Positions 1 through 7,663 of a DNA stretch of 64,000 bases are shown piece by piece. The position numbers and the translations under genes were made by a program. Within the stretch, counting starts at the first letter, position 1; each line of letters opens with the position of its first letter. The notes beneath the pieces are model-generated. The model made no database searches. It saw only the letters and a program-made list of their open reading frames with translations, and was not told the DNA's origin. Source of the DNA: Flammeovirgaceae bacterium UBA6059 (GTDB taxonomy: Bacteria; Bacteroidota; Bacteroidia; Cytophagales; Cyclobacteriaceae); the NCBI GenBank assembly GCA_002435755.1, contig DIYH01000023.1, forward strand, positions 54,412-118,411, read 5' to 3'.

Positions 1-1
1 T

Positions 2-1531
2 TCGAAACGGAGAGATGCTGAGCAAGTCGTTATGAAGATGGCAACTTTGATTTCAGGTCAACAATTGGACAAATTACTTGCATCGGTAGCTCCCAATATA
101 GCCGGATTCATCATTAGCTTTGATCTATTGCTGATAAGAAGCACAATAAAAATTGATAGAGAGAAGTGGTTGACTTTTTTGATCATGGCAACTGTCACAG
201 AGGATGAATTAAAGGCAAGTACATGGATGCCTAAGGCGCTGAGTATGGCGTCAAAACTGTCAAGCCTCTCTATTACGGTATTGCGTCAGCGGCTGCTGGA
301 AACCGCCAAGGTTGCCATTAAAAATAGAGAAATGCGCTTTCTACCCTTTATCGATTTACTCGGAGCTAACCTTGATGAAAGCTCAATCAAGGCCAAGGAA
401 ACTCCGATTGCGGTGCTATCAACTCCAATGAGTCTGCAATCTGCGATCATCTATTACCTCAGAGTGGGTTCTTTGCCCTCAGGTTTTGAACACATCAATA
501 GCCGCTACAAACTATTGGAGCTGATTCAAAATGAGATAGAATTCCGGTCTAACGAATTTCGACTATCCATTCAACAGGTTCTTGCAAGTGAAGTAACTCG
601 AAATCGACTGATAAAGAGTGAATCAGATCATTTCCTAAGGCTGATGATCCAGATATTGTACCCTGGAATAAGCCAAAAGCTTCTCTTGGCGAAAGAAATC
701 ATCATTCCTATTTTGGTTAGAAAATGGGAGGGAATATCAGAGGAAAGGCTTAATGAAGCGTACTACCAATCGATGTTTGTTCAGGTCACGGGCTTGCCGA
801 GCATTCCGGTAGGGGTGAGTGAACTGACTGTGTCCTATGTCCTGAATGCTGCTGAAACGTTCAAACAAACCCCGGAGTTCGAGTACGAAGAATTAGCTGA
901 TAGTGGATTAGATAAGGATATAATTTCTTCTTTGTTGAGGAAAAAGGGGCCAGAGCCACCCAAAGACTTGCCCCCGCTGGTACGATCTGAAACAGGCTAT
1001 TTTGATACGGAGAAAGACCCTATGGTTGATCAAAGAGTACTCATAAAAAATGCCGGTTTAGTCATTACCTGGCCTTTTTTGACGCGATATTTCGATTTGT
1101 TGGAGATGACCGAAGAAGACGGGTTTAAGACTGTCGAAGATGCCATAAGAGCCGTACATTTACTCCAATACATTGCCACTGGTTCTGCCGAGGCGCCCGA
1201 GCATGAATTATTACTGAATAAAGTATTGTGTGGATTGAAAATCTCAACTCCTGTTCCGGTCGCGATAGAGCTATCAAACAAAGAAATCGAGACTACCCAT
1301 AGTATGCTCACGGGCTTGCTCCAAAATTGGGATAAAGTCAAAAGCTCATCCATTGAAGCCGTTCAGGAAGGTTTCATGATTAGAGATGGTTATATTTTAG
1401 AAAAAGAGGATACTTGGGAATTGAAAGTAGAAAAGAAGACACTTGATATTCTCATGGAAAACCTACCGTGGGCATTGGGAATGGTTAAGCTTCCCTGGAT
1501 GGAAAAAAGAATAAATGTAGAATGGCTTTAG
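2..1531 (+). CDS. eCIS tape-measure protein (CIS_TMP family), 5'-truncated by window edge
   Basis: The reading frame is open from base 2, with no stop before the first ATG at 32, so the true start probably lies left of the window. The C-terminal half has hallmarks of the contractile-injection-system tape-measure family: an NAGLVITWPFL segment, a RAVHLLQY-IATG segment followed by PEHELLLNKVLCGL, and the terminal block LPWALGMVKLPWM ending in VEWL. Family members set or organise the tube length of phage-tail-like injection particles. The protein is soluble-looking, with no signal peptide or membrane segment. Its end overlaps the AAA+ ATPase by 10 bp, the usual order in eCIS loci. The family call is from recognised motifs; the role is known for the family, not shown here. 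Confidence 0.88.
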   Translation, partial: SKRRDAEQVVMKMATLISGQQLDKLLASVAPNIAGFIISFDLLLIRSTIKIDREKWLTFLIMATVTEDELKASTWMPKALSMASKLSSLSITVLRQRLLETAKVAIKNREMRFLPFIDLLGANLDESSIKAKETPIAVLSTPMSLQSAIIYYLRVGSLPSGFEHINSRYKLLELIQNEIEFRSNEFRLSIQQVLASEVTRNRLIKSESDHFLRLMIQILYPGISQKLLLAKEIIIPILVRKWEGISEERLNEAYYQSMFVQVTGLPSIPVGVSELTVSYVLNAAETFKQTPEFEYEELADSGLDKDIISSLLRKKGPEPPKDLPPLVRSETGYFDTEKDPMVDQRVLIKNAGLVITWPFLTRYFDLLEMTEEDGFKTVEDAIRAVHLLQYIATGSAEAPEHELLLNKVLCGLKISTPVPVAIELSNKEIETTHSMLTGLLQNWDKVKSSSIEAVQEGFMIRDGYILEKEDTWELKVEKKTLDILMENLPWALGMVKLPWMEKRINVEWL

Positions 1532-2856
1532 CGTTTAATTCAAGTTTGACAACACTGAGTTCCGAGTTGGAGTGGCTTGATCACATGATTGAATATCGCT
1601 TTACAGACTATTTTAAACAGTCGAACAATAAAACTGCTCCGGTTGCTCCAGATCTCACAAGTGATGACTCTTACTATGCCTGCACCATCAAGGAACTTCA
1701 AATTGATGATATAGGTAGGCTCCTCATCATGATAGCACTTGCTCCGCATATAAGACCAGCGGTTTTTGATATATTCTTTACCAAGAATGCTCAATTTGAT
1801 AGGGTCTATGCTGAATTCGGCGGGATTAAAGGTGAAAAGCACAGCGGCTTTGTTCCTACTGCAGAAACGGCTTCATTCATCATAGCTGGAAATGACCTTG
1901 AGACGAGATTTAAGATTCAAAAGTGCTTTGACGAAAACAATACACTCTATCGAAACAATATATTGGCTCTGGGTTTTACCAATGATCATGAGCCTATTTG
2001 GAGTGGTGAGCTCATTATAAGTAAAGAGTTTTTAACTCATGTTACGCTCAATGAAGCTTTTAAACCAAGATATTCTCCAACCTTTCCTGCACAACGGCTT
2101 GCAACACGACTTGATTGGGATGATGCTGTTTTTGATAAAAATGTGAAACAGGAGATCCAACACATACAATCCTGGATAAGACACGAGTATACAATACTAG
2201 AGAGCTGGAAGTTGGATAAATATCTGAAAAAAGGATATCGAGTCCTCTTTTATGGACCTCCTGGAACGGGAAAATCTATGACTGCTGCCATCTTGGGTAA
2301 GAGCAATGACATGGATGTATACCGAGTCGACCTATCGGCAATGGTTTCTAAGTACATCGGGGAAACCGAAAAGAACCTTTCGAGACTGTTTGATATGGCT
2401 GAGAATAAACGGTGGATACTGTTTTTCGATGAGGCAGATGCATTGTTTGGTAGACGGGTAAGTTCGCAAAGCAGCAATGATATGTTTGCCAACCAGCAAG
2501 TCGCCTATCTGCTACAAAGGGTAGAAGAATTCAATGGAGTTGTGATTTTAGCATCAAACTTCAAGGACAACATTGATGAGGCCTTTTTACGCAGATTTCA
2601 AAGTGTGGTCTACTTCCCAAAACCTGATTCTTCTTTACGGTTGTCCTTGTGGAAGAAGTATTTTGCGACCTTTGATTTAAGCAAAGCAAATCTGGAGAGA
2701 ATTGCGAATGACTATGAAGTCTCTGGAGGTAATATCATCAATATACTTCGCTACTGTTCCATCACATCTGCTGAGAGAAACAGCAATCAAATCGATGAAC
2801 AAGATATCATAAGGGGCGTAAAAAAGGAGCTACTTAAAGAGGGGGTTACTCTGTAG
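1522..2856 (+). CDS. AAA+ ATPase of the contractile injection system (Afp15/Pvc15-like)
   Basis: A 444-residue protein with a non-conserved N-terminal half and an AAA+ module in the C-terminal half. Walker A is GPPGTGKS at residues 245-252, Walker B is LFFDEAD at 300-306, and a sensor-like ILASN segment and an arginine-finger region (AFLRRF) follow. eCIS loci almost always carry one such cytoplasmic ATPase, thought to assist particle assembly, next to the tape-measure gene. The start overlaps the preceding gene by 10 bp, so the two are translationally coupled. It is the last forward gene of the eCIS cluster visible here. A general chaperone-like AAA protein is the alternative, but the neighbour makes the eCIS role much likelier. 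Confidence 0.88.
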   Translation: MALAFNSSLTTLSSELEWLDHMIEYRFTDYFKQSNNKTAPVAPDLTSDDSYYACTIKELQIDDIGRLLIMIALAPHIRPAVFDIFFTKNAQFDRVYAEFGGIKGEKHSGFVPTAETASFIIAGNDLETRFKIQKCFDENNTLYRNNILALGFTNDHEPIWSGELIISKEFLTHVTLNEAFKPRYSPTFPAQRLATRLDWDDAVFDKNVKQEIQHIQSWIRHEYTILESWKLDKYLKKGYRVLFYGPPGTGKSMTAAILGKSNDMDVYRVDLSAMVSKYIGETEKNLSRLFDMAENKRWILFFDEADALFGRRVSSQSSNDMFANQQVAYLLQRVEEFNGVVILASNFKDNIDEAFLRRFQSVVYFPKPDSSLRLSLWKKYFATFDLSKANLERIANDYEVSGGNIINILRYCSITSAERNSNQIDEQDIIRGVKKELLKEGVTL

Positions 2857-3247
2857 GTCAACTACTTAGAGAGCAAATATTTAATTTTGAAATCCTGACT
2901 AGGATGATCTTCTAAGTTTTTTTGACTTAGAAGGCGCCTAAACAAGTCATCTAGCGTTAAGAAAACTAACATATAAAGAATGTTGTCGAGAGTATTCAGT
3001 GTTACTCTAGCATAGGAAGGTCAACCTGTTGACTTGTCGCAAAGGTGCTCGAAGATATATCAGACATAAGATTCTTGCGGAGGTACACTTTAGAGGGAAG
3101 GCCTTTGCTCCGAAGAATAGAGCCGATATCTGTTTAGTAAAAGTTAATAATTGTGGATATCTCTCTAGAAGTCATTCATGTACCGTGACCATTATATGTG
3201 CTCTGTCGGTGGGATCGAAGTTGACGGTGTTACTTCATTCTCACTTT
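2857..3247. other. Intergenic region between convergent eCIS genes, with a hairpin at 2909-2933
   Basis: No convincing gene. About 50 bases after the ATPase stop there is a perfect 9-bp inverted repeat, CTTCTAAGT (2909-2917) and ACTTAGAAG (2925-2933), around a T-rich 7-base loop. It could end transcription of the eCIS operon, but no T tract follows the stem. An 80-codon forward ORF (3029-3271) lacks recognisable composition and overlaps the end of the converging gene, so it is not called. Confidence 0.45.
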
Positions 3248-5452
3248 TCATTCAAGGGAAAGAGTCGTTAACGTGAGAAGGAGTGTAAGCGTGTTGCTGA
3301 TTTCTTTAGTTAAGTAGCCATGATCAGAGGCTATCTTTCTTGAAGCTTCACCTAAAGAAATTGTTTCTTTAAGCTTTTCAAGCGTCGGAGGCTTAGAACT
3401 GAATTGTAGAGACTGAACATTTCCGAAATATTCGTAGAGGGTGTCTTTCAAATCTTCACCGGTTGCTTCTGCTTCTTCAAAAAGATTCGTACCTCCGATG
3501 AATGCAGACTGAAACAGCTTGTCGTATTTCGATTTAGCTAAAGGTTTATAGTGTTTTGTCCAATAACCTTGTTTTTCGTGATCTGAAAGACGGCTCGCGG
3601 TAACTCTGCTTAAAACTCCTAAGTCTATCGCTTCGTAATCCGAAATTGTTTCATCCATTCTATCGGATTGGAAAATATGATCTTCGTAGTTTTTTCTAGA
3701 TCCCAGCCCAGCCTCCATAGTAGCATGTCCCTCATGACGGACGAGATTGTCTCTTTCTATTTCAGCAGTGTTGCCCTGATTGAGTAGTTCAGCATATTCT
3801 TTTCCATCATCTAAGCTTTGTTTGTAGTGTCCCAATTCATGAAGAAGGCCTACCCATGAAGGGAAAGCATTTAATTTGAGTTCATCATCATCTACAGTGT
3901 AGGAGAAGAAGTTTGAATAAGGGCACCAGAGTACAGTTGGTGAGACCACACCTTCATTAGCTAATGGAGTCATGAATTCACTGTCTGCCATTGGACGAGT
4001 AATAAGGTCCAGTTCGGTACGTGCTGTGAGGCTAGCCAACTCAATACCAATTTCTTTGCCTTGTATTACCATTTCGACCAATGAATCAAGGAACATTTCC
4101 TTGTGATCATGGGGCATAGAAGAAGCCGATAACATCGGATGGGATTTCGTCAGTGCCTGCTCAGCGTCTTCCTTGTCTTGGTCGGTTCTTGTTGCAAAAT
4201 CAGCAATTACATCGATGTGTTCTTTTTTGAAGAAGCTATCCCTTTTTAGCTCAATTCCGGCTGATAGCAACCATTTTGAAGATTCAGATAACTCTTCTTT
4301 GAACTTATTTAACAGCTCAGGGTTTTCCTTGATTGATGAGCCAATAGTAGATAATGCTATTTCAAAAGTGTCTTTATATCTTGAAAGTAGTTCTCGTGTT
4401 GCCGAAAGAGGCTCAGTCTTATCAACCGTCTCAGGAAGAGATGAAATTGAACTCATGGCCTGATAAATTGTGTAGTGAAAATCTGCTTCGGCTATTTTGA
4501 ATCGGCCGTAATAATAAGCGTCTATTTCTGAGGTAAACTCGTCACTTTCTAAGGATAGGTACTCTTGTATGAGCTCATCAGTTGATTCTGTGAGCTCCTC
4601 ACATCTAGGTACTATTTCGTCTATGGGCATTGTTTTTTGGACAGGATGCGGAGGTAGCGGAACTAGTTGCGTGTTATTTGTGTGCCGAGCGAGGTATGGT
4701 ATCTTTATCCTTTCATCTACACCTGCATCTGAAAAAATCTCTTTCAAAGCTGCTCTCTGTTCCTCTTCAGTGGGGTGTTCTTCTAATGCCTTTTCTATTT
4801 CTTCCTTCAGCTCGACAGTAGAAATCATTTGTACACTCGATGAAGTAATATAACCTAATGGTAGTTGACTCGAGAGAACTTGGTCGCCAAAACTTTTCAT
4901 TTGCATGGCTTTATTTCCCATAACGTTGGCTTCTTCCTCTAATCTTACATCATGATTGATTTCAACATTGTCCTTCATTTGAAGGGTGGGCTTTACTCGT
5001 CCTTGCTTCTGTTGAACGATATGCCAAGCTTCATGAGGTAAGTGTTTTGTTTGCCCAGGACTCAAATGAATGTCAGTGCCTTGAGTATAAGCATGGGCTT
5101 GCAATTGCGCTGGTTTATCAGAGTTGTAGTGTACTTTCACATCATCCATAGAATAACCTGAGAGACTTTCTATGCTCGTCTTGAGATTGTCGGGTAGTCC
5201 CGTATCGTTTTCTTTTTTTTGAATAGGCTGCTTTAGGTGATTGGATTGGTTGTCCACCTTAGCTTGCAATTGCATAAACTTTTTTATCTGAGGACTATTG
5301 TTAGCAATCTCTTGTAGCTTCCTTTGCGCAATCGCTTCAGGTCGCTTATCAACAAGCTGGAATCTCGAATCACCGCCTTTTTTCTTGAGAGAAACTGCAT
5401 TACTTATCGATAGATTTGTGTTGTCTGTTTTTTTGTCAATGTGGGTATTCAA
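3248..5452 (-). CDS. DUF4157 (eCIS-core) protein with C-terminal HELGH zincin-like region: candidate eCIS effector
   Basis: A 734-residue protein with no signal peptide. Residues 35-80 hold the RPEAIAQRKLQ...QPIQKK segment typical of Bacteroidota DUF4157 proteins. Residues 85-185 are the DUF4157/eCIS-core domain: GLPDNLK, LSGYSMDDVKVHYNS, AYTQGTDIHL and HLPHEAWHIVQQKQGRV, with HEAWH at 140-144. DUF4157 marks cargo or loading proteins of eCIS particles. A long acidic helical middle (210-480) leads to a second zinc-binding motif, HELGH at 538-542, followed by EIERDNLVRHE at 564-574, which may supply a third ligand as in M91/NleD-like effector peptidases. It converges on the eCIS genes. I infer an injected metalloprotease-type toxin; the protease family is not certain. 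Confidence 0.82.
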   Translation of the reverse strand: MNTHIDKKTDNTNLSISNAVSLKKKGGDSRFQLVDKRPEAIAQRKLQEIANNSPQIKKFMQLQAKVDNQSNHLKQPIQKKENDTGLPDNLKTSIESLSGYSMDDVKVHYNSDKPAQLQAHAYTQGTDIHLSPGQTKHLPHEAWHIVQQKQGRVKPTLQMKDNVEINHDVRLEEEANVMGNKAMQMKSFGDQVLSSQLPLGYITSSSVQMISTVELKEEIEKALEEHPTEEEQRAALKEIFSDAGVDERIKIPYLARHTNNTQLVPLPPHPVQKTMPIDEIVPRCEELTESTDELIQEYLSLESDEFTSEIDAYYYGRFKIAEADFHYTIYQAMSSISSLPETVDKTEPLSATRELLSRYKDTFEIALSTIGSSIKENPELLNKFKEELSESSKWLLSAGIELKRDSFFKKEHIDVIADFATRTDQDKEDAEQALTKSHPMLSASSMPHDHKEMFLDSLVEMVIQGKEIGIELASLTARTELDLITRPMADSEFMTPLANEGVVSPTVLWCPYSNFFSYTVDDDELKLNAFPSWVGLLHELGHYKQSLDDGKEYAELLNQGNTAEIERDNLVRHEGHATMEAGLGSRKNYEDHIFQSDRMDETISDYEAIDLGVLSRVTASRLSDHEKQGYWTKHYKPLAKSKYDKLFQSAFIGGTNLFEEAEATGEDLKDTLYEYFGNVQSLQFSSKPPTLEKLKETISLGEASRKIASDHGYLTKEISNTLTLLLTLTTLSLE

Positions 5453-5910
5453 ATCTTTTTTATTCAGATTTTCGTCTATTGCTCATAACTCACTTTCATG
5501 ATATGTTCAATATACGTAGGAATGACTTTAATATAAAAGTGTTATGGCTTATCTCATATTGATTCAATAGATGGTTTATTGACTTCTTATGAAGGGATTG
5601 AGAGAGTACATAGAAGTATGAAAATGACGGTGAATATCGTCTAAAGTGTTGTTAAACGTCCTGTTTGGAATGATATCATATGGGCTATTGACAGGAGTCT
5701 GTAATTCATGGGCAGATGTAGACATTTATTCAAAACAAAGAGTGTTGTAATCTCAAAAGTTACAAGGTGACCTTCTTCGATCGAAGGTTTGATTTGCCAC
5801 CTGGCATTATTAAATGACTGAACTTTCTTACTTCCTTAATCACCAATTTCATCCACTCATCAACTTGGTGAAACCATTTTTGTGCTTGTGAGTAATAGTA
5901 TATGTCTTAA
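5453..5910. other. Intergenic region between effector gene and tRNA
   Basis: No supportable gene on either strand. The reverse strand shows short open segments, one reading HELQTPVN like a histidine-kinase H-box, but they are broken by stops and lack flanking kinase motifs. A compact dyad, ACCTTC...GAAGGT around the palindrome TTCGATCGAA, lies at 5770-5788. The first 100 bases upstream of the effector start are A/T-rich and presumably hold its promoter; no clear TAnnTTTG box was found. Confidence 0.3.
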
Positions 5911-5981
5911 GGTCCTGTGGCCGAGCGGCTAGGCAGAGCTTCGCAAAAGCTCCTACATTGGTTCGAATCCTTTCGGGACCT
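5911..5981 (+). tRNA. tRNA-Cys (GCA), with atypical C33 and a weak T stem
   Basis: The acceptor stem pairs GGTCCTG with CGGGACC. The D arm is GCC/GGC around GAGCGGCTA, and the anticodon stem is GAGCT/AGCTC with the loop TCGCAAA, giving anticodon GCA. The T loop is TTCGAAT, and the CCA end is not encoded. Overall shape and the CAAA after the anticodon match Bacteroidota tRNA-Cys. Oddities: position 33 is C instead of the near-universal U, and the T stem ATTGG/CCTTT has two U-U mismatches. It could be functional but divergent, or a decaying extra copy. A good terminator follows directly. Confidence 0.75.
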
Positions 5982-5985
5982 CTTC

Positions 5986-6019
5986 ATCCCATCTTGAGCT
6001 ATTCAGGATGGGATTTTTT
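5986..6019. terminator. Bidirectional rho-independent terminator after tRNA-Cys
   Basis: Perfect 8-bp stem ATCCCATC (5986-5993) / GATGGGAT (6007-6014) followed by a run of six Ts. It ends the tRNA transcript on the plus strand and lies just past the stop of the converging lipoprotein gene. Confidence 0.8.
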
Positions 6020-6023
6020 ATGA

Positions 6024-6836
6024 CTATTGAGAATTGATTGGGTCTACTATCTTCAACTGAAACCATATATCAATAGTGCTCATCATATACTGCATATCCG
6101 ACATACCTCTTTGACCACTGGGTATTCCCCCTGGAGGCATTCCTCCTCCTGGCATTCCACCGCCTGGTGGCATCCCTCCTGGAGGCATGCCTGTAGACGG
6201 TCTTGCGCCTCCACTCATTCCTCTGGGTAGTTCCGGGCTACCAGACTCTATACCTAATGAGACCTCATTAAGTCCTTGTACACCCTTCTTAGAAATCAAA
6301 CCTAGTGGCACAGTCAATGCATAATCAATCTCAGTTGCTCCAACAGCAGAGACTTCAATGCTAAGTCCAATGTCCAACCCGCGCCGGTCAACCGCTGATC
6401 CAACACCATCAGCAAAGAACAGTGCCTGATCGGGGAGTTTACTGATCAAGCTATGAATATCTGGTCTCTGCTCATTTGATGGCCTGTTATTGGCATTGGC
6501 CAATTCTGAGAGCTGACTTTTATCATCCAATATTGGGTAGCGGACATACAGGCTTTTGTGCTTTTGATCAGGTAGATCAAAATAAAAAGTGAGCCCCATC
6601 CTGAGCATTTTCATAATGGTCACAGGATTATCAGTATTGATCATTAGATAAAGGTTCTCGCTATCATGAGATACCACATATCTCAGTTTTTGATTTTCAT
6701 CATAACCAGAGTATTGTCCTTGAATCAATCGATCGACGGGAGTACTTACAATGACTTTCGGACTACTGCAGCCGTTAATTAAAATCGATATATCGAACAG
6801 AAAGAAGGTCAATAAGAGAGAGATCCGATATGGCAT
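6024..6836 (-). CDS. Lipoprotein with Gly-Met-Pro repeat tail
   Basis: A 270-residue protein starting at an ATG, with a signal peptide and a lipobox (INGC, Cys23), so a membrane-anchored lipoprotein. Residues 35-200 are beta-rich and vaguely resemble the CBM9-like/DOMON fold, with a YVVSHDSENLYLMINTD stretch; this is weak. Residues 205-245 are a low-complexity run built from repeats of MPPGG, PGGG and MPGG, followed by a conserved-looking C-terminus. It is the third gene of an operon with the TonB receptor and the DUF4249 lipoprotein, 6 bp behind the latter, so it may take part in uptake or sensing of the same substrate. Function not recognised. Confidence 0.75.
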   Translation of the reverse strand: MPYRISLLLTFFLFDISILINGCSSPKVIVSTPVDRLIQGQYSGYDENQKLRYVVSHDSENLYLMINTDNPVTIMKMLRMGLTFYFDLPDQKHKSLYVRYPILDDKSQLSELANANNRPSNEQRPDIHSLISKLPDQALFFADGVGSAVDRRGLDIGLSIEVSAVGATEIDYALTVPLGLISKKGVQGLNEVSLGIESGSPELPRGMSGGARPSTGMPPGGMPPGGGMPGGGMPPGGIPSGQRGMSDMQYMMSTIDIWFQLKIVDPINSQ

Positions 6837-6842
6837 GACTAC

Positions 6843-7661
6843 TTATTCAGGTTCGATTACTTCGAGATAAACTGTATCGCTATTGAAGCTGGTGAAGATG
6901 CCAAGACCGTTATTGATGTTGGTAAGTGGCTCTGTGAGGTTACGCGAGTCCTGGTCAGCCGTCTGGTACAGGTCTACATACTCCTGTGCCACTTTGAAGA
7001 CGATGATGCGGTAAGTACCGTACTGTAGTAGTGAAAATGGTCGGATGTTATGGACGTCCAAATTGGTAGGTTCAGTGGTAAAGGTGAAGTTAGGTTGTCC
7101 TCCCCCGAAGTTGAGTCTATTGACGTCCCTGGGGTTAAACTCTATGTTCTCTACAAGGATATAGAAGTACTCTGAAGTTTCGTTTTCCCAGTAAACTTCT
7201 ACCACATCTCCCTCAACCCGGTCAAAGACATCCTCGAAACTTTCGATGGGTTCAATTTCGATTTCATTTACCGATAGGGAGACTTCCAGTGGCTTATCAG
7301 GAATGACAGTTGAAGCAGACGTAGTTACACCAAAGTAGTCTACGGCAATCTCATAGGTATTAGCGGTAGACGGTAGGAGTTCATTTTCCGGTAGGTAATA
7401 TCGGCCGGGCTCATCCTCATCGTGGGTCAGTAGGTAACTGGTGACACCATCGCTGATATGGAGCTGAGCATCCTCGATCTCAAACGTCTCTTCATCAGTC
7501 ACAAATGGGACGAGCTGACTTAGCCGCACTTCGATAGGTTGATTGGCGTATAGGTAGCCTTCCACGATCATTACCTCAGCACTTGACGGATCGAATTCTT
7601 CGTCCGTGCAAGCGCCGAGAGTAATGACAACCAGCAATTGAATAAACCCTAACTTCTTCAT
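6843..7661 (-). CDS. DUF4249 family lipoprotein
   Basis: A 272-residue product when started at the ATG at 7661 rather than at the upstream TTG. A signal peptide with lipobox LGAC predicts an outer-membrane-anchored lipoprotein. The sequence VMIVEGYLYANQPIEVRLSQ followed by an Ig-like beta-sandwich region (HISDG, then PENE, then TYEIAV) matches DUF4249. These proteins are encoded next to TonB-dependent receptors with STN domains and probably act as surface partners in uptake. The start lies two bases after the receptor stop, so they form one operon. The substrate is unknown. Confidence 0.85.
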   Translation of the reverse strand: MKKLGFIQLLVVITLGACTDEEFDPSSAEVMIVEGYLYANQPIEVRLSQLVPFVTDEETFEIEDAQLHISDGVTSYLLTHDEDEPGRYYLPENELLPSTANTYEIAVDYFGVTTSASTVIPDKPLEVSLSVNEIEIEPIESFEDVFDRVEGDVVEVYWENETSEYFYILVENIEFNPRDVNRLNFGGGQPNFTFTTEPTNLDVHNIRPFSLLQYGTYRIIVFKVAQEYVDLYQTADQDSRNLTEPLTNINNGLGIFTSFNSDTVYLEVIEPE

Positions 7662-7663
7662 CG

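Noticed and set aside
1030..1353. Reverse ORF of 107 codons inside the tape-measure gene
   Set aside because: Shadow of a strongly supported coding frame, with no features of its own.
3029..3271. 80-codon forward ORF between the eCIS ATPase and effector genes
   Set aside because: No recognisable domain or leader, and its end overlaps the end of the strong converging gene. Probably chance.
5480..5860. Reverse-strand fragment reading HELQTPVN, like a histidine-kinase H-box
   Set aside because: Frames are broken within about 50 codons, and no ATP-binding boxes or sensor region could be found. The match is too short to call a kinase remnant.
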